NCBI GenBank assembly: GCA_024278345.1
Contig: JAJRTK010000514.1
Span: 1 to 12,229 of the forward strand
Length of the DNA stretch: 12,229 nucleotides
Direction: 5' to 3'
Source of the DNA: a bacterium
GTDB lineage: Bacteria > CSSED10-310 > JAJRTK01
The stretch's first letter is position 1, and the number at the start of each line of letters is the position of its first letter. A program made the position numbers and the translations under genes. Shown in pieces: positions 1 to 6,451 of the stretch. The notes under the pieces were generated by a model, which was not told the DNA's origin, made no database searches, and saw only the letters and a program-made list of their open reading frames with translations.

Positions 1-98
1 ATCCAGAACCGTTTCATCGGCTCGGGCAATACTCCCTACGGGGCGACCAACAACTGCGGTCACTGATGCCGGATAAGCCTCGGGTGTGGGACGCATAA
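1..98 (+). CDS. Possible 3' end of an upstream gene (reading frame uncertain)
   Basis: The first bases are open in two + strand frames and may hold the C-terminus of a gene entering from the left. Frame 1 reads 21 residues rich in Asn, Gly and Thr, ending NNCGH, to a TGA at 64-66. Frame 3 reads 31 residues ending MPDKPRVWDA to a TAA at 96-98. By codon-position GC, frame 3 looks more gene-like (GC1 high, GC2 low), while frame 1 has the higher GC3. I do not recognise a family from either. The conserved intergenic repeat starts just after, at about 103, which fits a gene ending here. Confidence 0.3.
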   Translation, partial: PEPFHRLGQYSLRGDQQLRSLMPDKPRVWDA

Positions 99-102
99 AG
101 GA

Positions 103-185
103 GGGCAGGGTCTCAGGGAACCGCTCTCTTTTCCTTGGGTTGTCTTCCGCTCCCGTCGGCGGCAGTCCGTCCGCCGACACTCGCC
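103..185 (+). repeat. Dispersed intergenic repeat, copy 1 (core 139-185)
   Basis: This is one of three related elements in the window. It begins with GGGCAGGG (103-110), followed by a T-rich variable spacer of about 28 nt and a 47-bp core starting GTTGTCTTCCGCTCCC. Within the core, GTCGGCGG (155-162) pairs with CCGCCGAC (171-178) around an 8-nt loop, giving a perfect 8-bp stem. The core is identical to copy 2 at 44 of 47 positions and to copy 3 at 41 of 47. It lies 93 nt upstream of the sensor gene start and points towards it. A REP-like element or a 5' leader RNA motif are both possible. Confidence 0.8.
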
Positions 186-278
186 TTTCAGCGACCACCG
201 GATCGGGCTTGTCTCCCTGAAGCCGTACCCCGAGTAGCGGGTATGATCCTGTTTCTTGCCTTGGAGATTCCCACGACC

Positions 279-1004
279 ATGATTGTTCGCTTTTTTTCCC
301 TGGCGAAATCCTTTGTTCCAAGGCTTCCCCCCCAGACCCGGCTGAGCATCTATTTTATCTTGCTCAGCTTTTTCGCGAGCTTGGTGCCGTCGTACGTTCT
401 TTTCCTTTTCGCCGTTGATCAGACACTGGACAGTACAGGCAGAAAACTCGCATCCGTGGCGGCCGTGGCCGCCCTCCAAATTGACGGCGATCTTCATGCT
501 CGCGTCCAAGGCACCGGCTCTGACTATGACGCAATCATGGAGCAAATGCGCCGGATTTTACACGTCAACACCGACCAGAGCATCGTTCACGTGTACAGCT
601 TGCGCAAAGCGCCCCCGGAAGACGATGGCGAGGTGCGGGAAACCGAATTCGCGGTGGACTCGGCAAAGGTTTCCGACTTCCCTTGGCTGGCCCCGGAAGA
701 TATCGCTCCCTATGGCAAGCGTTACTGTCTCGACGAGGGAATGAAGAGTGCGTTCAGGGGGATTCCCGGATCGACGGCGAACCTCTATAGGAATGGCTGC
801 GGTGTTTGGAGAACCGGGTACGCGCCCATCCGAACGAGAGATGGCACCGTGGATGCGGTACTTTGCATCGATGGTTCGGTGCTGGATGAAGATCAGCGGC
901 TCCTCGAGCTTCGGAACCTCTGCCAGGCGCTAGTTCTTTCCGCGATGGTCATCGCTTTTTTCTTCAGCCTGCTCGCCGGTCGGTGGCTCATCCCAAGGCT
1001 CTAG
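279..1004 (+). CDS. Membrane sensor protein with Cache-like periplasmic domain, ends at the HAMP boundary
   Basis: This encodes a 241-residue inner-membrane protein. Residues about 22-46 form TM1, about 47-212 a periplasmic sensory domain, and about 216-234 TM2. The domain has the pattern of Cache/PDC-type ligand sensors found ahead of kinases, cyclases and GGDEF proteins: an IDGDLHARV start, a VHVYSLRK strand, and a closing GYAPIRTRDGTVDAVLCIDG segment. Only seven residues (GRWLIPR L) follow TM2; in relatives a HAMP linker begins there and leads to an output domain. No kinase, GGDEF or methyl-accepting domain is present, and the next gene is convergent. I chose the start at 279 because GGAG (263-266) lies 12 nt upstream and TM1 follows naturally; ATGs at 135 and 243 give unlikely N-termini. 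It may be a stand-alone sensor acting through a partner or a truncated receptor. The ligand is unknown. Confidence 0.7.
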   Translation: MIVRFFSLAKSFVPRLPPQTRLSIYFILLSFFASLVPSYVLFLFAVDQTLDSTGRKLASVAAVAALQIDGDLHARVQGTGSDYDAIMEQMRRILHVNTDQSIVHVYSLRKAPPEDDGEVRETEFAVDSAKVSDFPWLAPEDIAPYGKRYCLDEGMKSAFRGIPGSTANLYRNGCGVWRTGYAPIRTRDGTVDAVLCIDGSVLDEDQRLLELRNLCQALVLSAMVIAFFFSLLAGRWLIPRL

Positions 1005-1024
1005 GCCAGCAGCCGGCCCGGGCG

Positions 1025-1570
1025 CTACGCCTCTTCAGCCAGGAGTGGCCGGACCAGCTCCACGAGCCTCTCGATGGGAGTGTATCCCAACAGGCGGTGG
1101 GCGATCCGCCCTTGGCGATCAATGAGGAAGGTCGTGGGGATCGCCGTAATGCCACCCCAGTCCCGCCCACCATCTTCTCCAGCCAGGACAATCGGGTAGG
1201 TCGCTCCCATTTTCTCTGCTTCAACTCGGACGTACGATTCCGGCCTGGAATCGAGGCTAATTCCCACCACTACCAAGTCTTGATTGCGGTAGCTCTGGTC
1301 CAGCTTTGCCAGATCGGGGATCTCCATCCGGCATGGGCCACACCAGGTGGCCCAGAAGTTGATGAGGACCACTTTTCCCCTCAGCTCGGAGAGCACCAGA
1401 TCCGCGCCGGCAAGAGTTGTCGCTTCGAAGAGCGGAGCCTTCGGTCGTTTGGACGGGTCTTGGCTGCCGCTGGATCCGGACGGGCTTTCGGTGCATGCCC
1501 CCAGGCCGAGAATCACCCCGGCCAAGAGCAACAAAGACCGGCAAGCGCTGACTTTAAAAGTTTGGTTCAT
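1025..1570 (-). CDS. TlpA/ResA-like thiol-disulfide oxidoreductase, lipoprotein
   Basis: This is a 181-residue periplasmic thioredoxin-fold lipoprotein. The signal peptide (residues 1-25) ends in a lipobox LGLGAC, with Cys26 the predicted lipidated residue. A Ser/Gly/Pro-rich linker follows, then a TlpA/ResA/AhpC-type domain. The active site WCGPC (Cys77, Cys80) sits in NFWATWCGPC, and the cis-proline is Pro145 in AIPTTFLID. Proteins of this family reduce or exchange disulfides outside the cytoplasm, often for cytochrome c maturation; no cytochrome gene is nearby to show the partner. The start at 1570 has AGGAG 7-8 nt upstream; a longer frame to 1639 would bury the signal peptide behind 23 extra residues. 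It converges with the sensor gene across a 20-bp gap and diverges from the GH1 gene. Confidence 0.92.
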   Translation of the reverse strand: MNQTFKVSACRSLLLLAGVILGLGACTESPSGSSGSQDPSKRPKAPLFEATTLAGADLVLSELRGKVVLINFWATWCGPCRMEIPDLAKLDQSYRNQDLVVVGISLDSRPESYVRVEAEKMGATYPIVLAGEDGGRDWGGITAIPTTFLIDRQGRIAHRLLGYTPIERLVELVRPLLAEEA

Positions 1571-1895
1571 TCTGGATCTCCTTGATATTCCTTTGTCAGC
1601 GCAAGAGCTGAAGAGGGGGTCGGTGTTTCTCTTTTGCACTGAACAAACTTCCGCCCAATTCTGTTCCCGGCCAGGTTTTGGGCTGTGCTCTCTCCTTCGG
1701 GGCAGGGTTTTTCGGTAAGCTCCGTTTCCATTTTTGTGTTGTCTTCCGCTCCCATCGGCGGCAGTCCGTCCGCCGCTACTCGCCTTTTCATCGCACCTGT
1801 CCTGGGTTGCCGGAGTCAGGGATTGCTTCCGGTGATTGCCGGCTCCACGGTGAGCTTGTACCGTGGGTCAACGACACCCTTTGGGAGGACACACG
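1571..1895. other. Divergent intergenic region between tlpA-like and GH1 genes
   Basis: This 325-bp spacer must carry the start signals of both divergent genes. It holds repeat copy 2 (1700-1784) and the two Shine-Dalgarno sites (AGGAG just before 1570 on the minus strand; GGGAGG at 1883-1888 on the plus strand). I see no convincing sigma-70 -35/-10 pair and no additional gene. Short open frames here come from the repeat. Confidence 0.6.
1700..1784 (+). repeat. Dispersed intergenic repeat, copy 2 (core 1738-1784)
   Basis: The architecture matches copy 1: GGGCAGGG at 1700-1707, a T-rich spacer, then the 47-bp core. The invariant stem GGCGG/CCGCC is extended by C1756-G1775. The pair 1754/1777 is A-T here where copies 1 and 3 have G-C, a compensatory change. 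The next pair inward (1755/1776) is a T-C mismatch. The element lies in the spacer between the divergent tlpA-like and GH1 genes, 111 nt before the GH1 start and in its orientation. Confidence 0.8.
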
Positions 1896-3305
1896 ATGAC
1901 TGTAGTTTTGGGGCTTGTGGGAGTAGCTTTTCTGGTGGCGGGCGGGTGGATGGTCTGGTGGAACCTGAGCTGTCCAGAGCTCCGATGGGACTGGGATCGT
2001 TGCGACGTCGATGAAACCCGGTTTCCAAAGGAGATTCTTTGGGGCGTCGCCACCGCGGCGCACCAGGTGGAAGGCGGCTGCGACAACAACAACTGGAGCC
2101 ATTGGGAAAAACAGACCAACGCCCGGGGGCAACCCCGGATCAAGAATGATGACAAGGCGGGGATGGCCTGCGATCACTGGAATCGCTATTCCCAGGATAT
2201 CCGGCTCATGAAGGAGCTTGGCGTCAAAGCTTATCGTTTCTCCGTTGAATGGAGCAAACTGGAGCCGCGGCGTGGGGAGTTCGACGACGCCGCTTTCGCG
2301 CACTATCTGGACCTTTGTGATGCACTTTTCGAGGCTGGCATCTCTCCGGTCGTGACCCTTCACCATTTCACCCATCCCCTCTGGTTCCACGAATCGGGCG
2401 CCTTCGAAAAACGGGAAAACATCGAGCCGTTCGCCCGCTTTTGCGAAGAAGTTTTTGGCCGCCTCCGCTCCCGGGTCAAGATGTGGTGTACCATCAACGA
2501 GCCCGCGGTTTTCGCGACCCAGGGGTATTTTACGGGGCTCTTCCCTCCGGGCCGCAAGGATCTTCAACAGACGGGCGAGGTTCTCGTCAATCTTCTTGAG
2601 GCCCACGCCGTGGTCTACCGCCGGTTGAAGGCTCTTCCCGGCGGAGCCGAAGCCAGGATCGGCCTGGCCAAGAGCATCTTCCAGTTCGAGCCGTGGCGCC
2701 GGGCAAGTCTGTTGGACTGGATGGTCACCGGTGCCGTCAACCGGCTTTTCAACGATTGCTTGCTGGACGGCCTCCGAACCGGGAAGTTTCGCTTGCACAT
2801 TCCCGGTCTGGTCCGCGTCAAACGGAGTTTGCCTGATGCCAGGGGCTCCCTCGATTTCGTCGGGCTCAACTACTATTCCCACCTGCACGCCCGGGTACGT
2901 CTCGATCCGAAAGAGCCGTTCGAGCTTCGGTACCGGCAGGGGGACACCATGACCGACATGCCCTATGTCATCTATCCCGAAGGGTTTTATCGCGCCCTGC
3001 ACCAGGTGGCCACACTGGGAGTTCCCATCTACGTCACGGAGAACGGGATCGCCGATGCCAAGGATGATCGGCGGGCGCTCTTCATCCGGCGTTACCTCTA
3101 CGCAATGCACCGGGCCATCCTGGCCGGTTGCGACATTCAAGGCTATTTCTATTGGTCGCTCATGGACAACTTCGAATGGTCCGAGGGCTATTCCATGAGG
3201 TTCGGGCTTTACGAGGTGGATTTCAAAACCCAAGAGCGCCGGCTTAGAGAAGGCGCCAAGCCGTTCTTGCAGGCGATCCGCGGCGGCTCCCTTCAATCCA
3301 CCTGA
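1896..3305 (+). CDS. Glycoside hydrolase family 1 beta-glycosidase with N-terminal membrane anchor
   Basis: This 469-residue GH1 (beta/alpha)8-barrel enzyme retains both catalytic glutamates: the acid/base Glu202 in TINEP and the nucleophile Glu382 in VTENG. Other family hallmarks are FPKEILWGVATAAHQVEGG (sugar-binding Gln), DNNNW, the HHFTHPLWF strand and the C-terminal NFEWSEGYSMRFGLYEVDF. Such enzymes hydrolyse or transfer beta-linked glucose or galactose. Unusually, residues about 2-23 form a hydrophobic stretch before the barrel, so the protein is probably membrane-anchored; plant SFR2, a galactolipid-remodelling GH1 enzyme, has a similar plan. The start at 1896 is fixed by GGGAGG 7 nt upstream; the in-frame ATG at 1863 lacks such a site. 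The stop overlaps the convergent MFS gene by 13 bp. Substrate and the side of the membrane on which the barrel lies are not shown. Confidence 0.93.
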   Translation: MTVVLGLVGVAFLVAGGWMVWWNLSCPELRWDWDRCDVDETRFPKEILWGVATAAHQVEGGCDNNNWSHWEKQTNARGQPRIKNDDKAGMACDHWNRYSQDIRLMKELGVKAYRFSVEWSKLEPRRGEFDDAAFAHYLDLCDALFEAGISPVVTLHHFTHPLWFHESGAFEKRENIEPFARFCEEVFGRLRSRVKMWCTINEPAVFATQGYFTGLFPPGRKDLQQTGEVLVNLLEAHAVVYRRLKALPGGAEARIGLAKSIFQFEPWRRASLLDWMVTGAVNRLFNDCLLDGLRTGKFRLHIPGLVRVKRSLPDARGSLDFVGLNYYSHLHARVRLDPKEPFELRYRQGDTMTDMPYVIYPEGFYRALHQVATLGVPIYVTENGIADAKDDRRALFIRRYLYAMHRAILAGCDIQGYFYWSLMDNFEWSEGYSMRFGLYEVDFKTQERRLREGAKPFLQAIRGGSLQST

Positions 3306-4573
3306 TACCGCCGCCGGAGCCTCAGAAGAATGGGCAGGGTGCAAAGCGTCAGGAGGCCGCCCACCAGGCCGACCTTGTCGATTCCGTGGAGAAGGCCCGT
3401 CTTGGGGTCGGCTTTGACCACCAGGCCAGCGGCGAATCCAGAGAGCCCCATCACCAGATTTTGGATGAGCCGGAGCAGACTCATAAAGCGGCCCCGACGG
3501 TCGATGCCGGTCATGGTGGTGGCAAGGGCGAAGTAGGGCGCCCCACGGGTGCCGCCAGCAAAGAAAAGTGTGCAGAACAGTAGGCCGGCGGACGACGGCG
3601 TCAAGGAAAGATTTGTGAGGGCGATGAGCAGCAGTCCCATCAGGACGCAGCCCGCCGCCACAAGAAAAGTCTTCGGCACGCGATCCGCCAGCCACCCCGA
3701 ACCCAAGGTCGCCACGGCATTGAACAGACCACCCAACAGGTAAAGATGAGTGATGGCAAGCGTGGAGAGGCCATAATTTCTTTGGAGCCACGTGCTGGAG
3801 TTCGGGATGAACGACATGAGGCCCACGAAAAAGAAGAAGAGCGAGCTCAGGAAAAGGGCCAGGACTGGCTCCCGGAAGCAATCCAACATCTTGCCGTAGT
3901 CCTCTTGAAGGTCTGCCAATCCTTGGCGCAAAGAGCGAGGCCCCTCAGAGAGATTCAGAGCCTGGCGCGTGTCGGGTAACGTCACCAGCCCGCGGGCCGT
4001 CATGATGCCCATAAGAATGCCCACCAGCAGGAAGGGCGCGCGCCAGCTTCCCAGGAGGACTAGGTAGCCGCCCAAGGGAATCCCCACGATGCTCGCCAGG
4101 GAGAAGGAGCTCATCAGGAGCCCGATCATCCGGCCTCGGCGAGCGGGAGGAACGATGTCCCCGGCGTACGCCAGGATATTCACTTGCACCGGCCCGATGA
4201 AGGCGCCAGCCGCGAAACGGGATGCGTACAGAAAGCCGGATGATGGGGCAAGGGAAAAGAGGATCGTCGCCGCGCTTCCCAAACCGCCGAACACGATGAG
4301 CAGGCGACGGCGGCCCAGGCGATCAGAAAAGGGACCTGAAAGAAACGCGAACACGCCTGAGCCCACCATGTAAAGCATGAAGAGGAGGCCGGGGGCATGC
4401 TCTGGAAGCGCCAGGTCGAAAAGAATCTCGTTGACTACCGGGATCAGCATGACCGCCTGGACCACGGTCAAGAACTGCATGACGAAGAGAGTCAGGATCG
4501 CTTTCCGGACTCGGCCGGGCTCCAGCTCTACCTCGGCGTGAACCGAGAGCTTGCTCTCTTTTTTATTGGTCAT
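3293..4573 (-). CDS. Major facilitator superfamily transporter
   Basis: This 426-residue protein has the length and hydrophobic pattern of a 12-TM MFS permease. The loop 2-3 signature SGPFSDRLGRRR is at residues 79-90, and the equivalent loop in the second half reads SGWLADRVPK. A charged N-terminus of about 24 residues precedes TM1. The half after the central loop (around residues 200-230, rich in charged residues) repeats the six-helix plan. It resembles AraJ-like drug or sugar efflux permeases, but MFS substrates cannot be read from such motifs. The start at 4573 has no strong Shine-Dalgarno sequence. Repeat copy 3 lies 72 nt upstream in the same orientation. The stop overlaps the end of the GH1 gene on the other strand. 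Confidence 0.88.
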   Translation of the reverse strand: MTNKKESKLSVHAEVELEPGRVRKAILTLFVMQFLTVVQAVMLIPVVNEILFDLALPEHAPGLLFMLYMVGSGVFAFLSGPFSDRLGRRRLLIVFGGLGSAATILFSLAPSSGFLYASRFAAGAFIGPVQVNILAYAGDIVPPARRGRMIGLLMSSFSLASIVGIPLGGYLVLLGSWRAPFLLVGILMGIMTARGLVTLPDTRQALNLSEGPRSLRQGLADLQEDYGKMLDCFREPVLALFLSSLFFFFVGLMSFIPNSSTWLQRNYGLSTLAITHLYLLGGLFNAVATLGSGWLADRVPKTFLVAAGCVLMGLLLIALTNLSLTPSSAGLLFCTLFFAGGTRGAPYFALATTMTGIDRRGRFMSLLRLIQNLVMGLSGFAAGLVVKADPKTGLLHGIDKVGLVGGLLTLCTLPILLRLRRRYQVD

Positions 4574-4645
4574 GTGATCGGTCTTTGGAGCAACCCGCTG
4601 GTGGGCTCGGGATTGGGGTTCGTGGCCCGGGTGTGGGGGATGACG

Positions 4646-4725
4646 GGCGAGTGGTGGCGGACGGATTGCCGCCGCCGGGAGCGGAACGCAACCCCAAAAA
4701 TGATCGGCCTTGGTCGCCCATGCCC
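4646..4725 (-). repeat. Dispersed intergenic repeat, copy 3 (core 4646-4692)
   Basis: Read on the minus strand, the element starts with GGGCATGGG (4725-4717), then a spacer with a T-run, then the 47-bp core beginning GTTGCGTTCCGCTCCC. The hairpin stem GGCGG/CCGCC is kept. The two outer pairs (4676/4653 and 4675/4654) are both G-C, replacing the T-A found at the second of these in copy 1. The pair between them and the stem is a C-A mismatch. It lies between the end of the AftB-like gene and the start of the MFS gene, pointing at the MFS gene. Confidence 0.75.
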
Positions 4726-4765
4726 TTGAATCGTGGCGTGCCCTGGTTTCAACAGGCAGCTTTAC

Positions 4766-6451
4766 CTACTTCGAGGGGGGCGGGATTTCTTTGGGAAGCA
4801 AGAGTCCTTTTTCGGAGTAGAATCGAGCCTGATCCCGCTGCACCAGGAGATTGAAATAGCCGCCGCAGGCCTGAATGCTGGCCGGAGTATAGATTTTGCT
4901 CATCTGCTTGGCATTTTGCGGGTTGGCCAGGTAACCGATGAAGATGGAGGCGACGGCGGCATCGCGCAAAACGGCGTCCATGGGAAACTGGGTCATGGGA
5001 ACGGAGGTGATCTTGAGGATCTTACCGTAAATCCAGATGGGCGCCGCGGTCTCGATTCCGTTCCTCAGTTTGTATTTGCCATAAAGAACCGGTGAATCCC
5101 AGAGTTGGTGGGCGATTTCTCGATTGTTCAGGCCCACGAGATCGATCACTTGGATGGAGTCGGCAAAGAATTTCAATCGCTGGTAATCGCTTTGCGCCAC
5201 CGGTCCTTCGCCCACGATTCTTGCCAACTTGGAGCTGATTTCCTGGTCGCACCAGAAATCCTTTTCCAGGCCATGGGGCCAGGCGATGCGGTTTCGGGCC
5301 GAGGAGTTTTCCCAAACAAGGGCGCTCTGGGCAATCTGCCCAATGGTCAGGATGACGAGCAGTGCGATAGGGAGAAAACGGAGGCGGTTCATCCTGGCCG
5401 CGGCGACGATAAGGGTCGTGGGAAGAAAGAGTAATGGCAAGACAAGAAGACGGCTGCCGCGATAACAATCTCCCCCGCTGACGACGACCATGGCGAGGCT
5501 TCCCAGGGCGATGAATGCCAAAATCCCCACTTGCACCCGGCCATGGTGGTCCTTCCAGACCGGAAAGAAGAGCAAAAGAGGGACCCCCACGATGAGAAGG
5601 AGCTTCAGGGCGCCCAGCCCCGATTCCATCCGGGCGTAGGCACCCACGTACCGAAGTCCGTCCAGGATTTCGAGCCATCGGGAACTGGAGGTCTTGGCGA
5701 AGTAAGTGTTGGGTGCCACTGTCCCGAAGAGGCTCCAATGCCACGCCACATAGCCGATAATGGTTCCCAAAAGGAGAGCCGGGGGCATAAGGCGCCGGGT
5801 GACGGAGAGGTTTTTTCGGGTCCAAGACGCGACCGTCGCCAGGCCGAGGGCCAAGGGGATTCCTTCCGGCCGCGCCAGTGAAGTGGCTACCAGGAAAGAG
5901 GTTTCGGCAAGAAGAATCGGCCAGGAACGGCTGTTGAGCTGAAGACAGGACCAGGATGCCCAGAGGGTCACCAGCACGAAGAGAGGCCCTTCGAGAAGAT
6001 AGGCGGCGGATTCCGCCAGGCTTGGAGTGCTTCCCACGGCGAGGCCGGCGAGGAGAGCCATGGCCAAGATTCTGGATGCCGGCTGGCGCGTGTGGGCATG
6101 GATGGTGATGGCGATGGCGGTGGCAACGATGGCTGCAAACAGGAGGCACGTGAGCATCGAGATGGTGAAGATCGGATCCGCCGGAAAAAAATCGATGGCC
6201 AGCGCCTTGACAAGAACGTCTAGTAAACTGGTAAAACCGTCCAGAAAACCATCGGCCAGGTTCCAGTAAAACTTGCCTGAATCCAGGAAATGCCGAGCAT
6301 AGACCAGGACGATGAATGCGTCGTCGATGTTGCCGGGGTGTGCGGTCATCAAGTTCAAGAAAGCCGCGCCGGGAACGAGAAGAGCGCCCAAGAGGACGAG
6401 TCCAAGGTTGCCCGACTGAAAACGTTGTGACCGGCGATTTCCGCCTTTCAT
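4766..6451 (-). CDS. AftB-like GT-C family membrane glycosyltransferase
   Basis: This 561-residue polytopic protein has about ten hydrophobic segments and a C-terminal soluble region of roughly 150 residues. The first extracytoplasmic loop reads NIDDAFIVLVYARHF and then FLDGFTSLLD. This matches the DDAF...YARN...EGYT pattern of the AftB/GT89-type arabinofuranosyltransferases and related GT-C enzymes, in which the Asp pair (here Asp43-Asp44) is catalytic. These enzymes transfer a sugar from a polyprenyl-phosphate donor outside the membrane. The C-terminal phrase VIDLVGLNNREIA is also common in this family. The start at 6451 overlaps the upstream stop in an ATGA and follows GGGGAG at suitable spacing, indicating translational coupling; an alternative ATG lies 9 codons upstream. 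Donor and acceptor are unknown; mycobacterial-type arabinan is not implied. Confidence 0.75.
   Translation of the reverse strand: MKGGNRRSQRFQSGNLGLVLLGALLVPGAAFLNLMTAHPGNIDDAFIVLVYARHFLDSGKFYWNLADGFLDGFTSLLDVLVKALAIDFFPADPIFTISMLTCLLFAAIVATAIAITIHAHTRQPASRILAMALLAGLAVGSTPSLAESAAYLLEGPLFVLVTLWASWSCLQLNSRSWPILLAETSFLVATSLARPEGIPLALGLATVASWTRKNLSVTRRLMPPALLLGTIIGYVAWHWSLFGTVAPNTYFAKTSSSRWLEILDGLRYVGAYARMESGLGALKLLLIVGVPLLLFFPVWKDHHGRVQVGILAFIALGSLAMVVVSGGDCYRGSRLLVLPLLFLPTTLIVAAARMNRLRFLPIALLVILTIGQIAQSALVWENSSARNRIAWPHGLEKDFWCDQEISSKLARIVGEGPVAQSDYQRLKFFADSIQVIDLVGLNNREIAHQLWDSPVLYGKYKLRNGIETAAPIWIYGKILKITSVPMTQFPMDAVLRDAAVASIFIGYLANPQNAKQMSKIYTPASIQACGGYFNLLVQRDQARFYSEKGLLLPKEIPPPSK

Noticed and set aside
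226-243. Small inverted repeat TACCC/GGGTA before the sensor gene
   Set aside because: A 5-bp stem with an 8-nt loop is common by chance, and it is not conserved at the other repeat copies.
60-545. - strand frame of 161 codons opposite the sensor gene
   Set aside because: It reads through repeat copy 1 and antisense to the sensor's TM1 and Cache-like domain; the recurring RTDCRRRER peptide comes from the repeat.
1005-1024. Possible bidirectional terminator between the convergent sensor and tlpA-like genes
   Set aside because: GGCC/GGCC pairing is short and no T-tract follows on either strand.
1788-3881. Very long - strand frame (697 codons) across the GH1 gene and the end of the MFS gene
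   Set aside because: It is antisense to a GH1 gene with all catalytic motifs and out of frame with the MFS gene; the product is Pro/Arg/His-rich with no recognisable domain.
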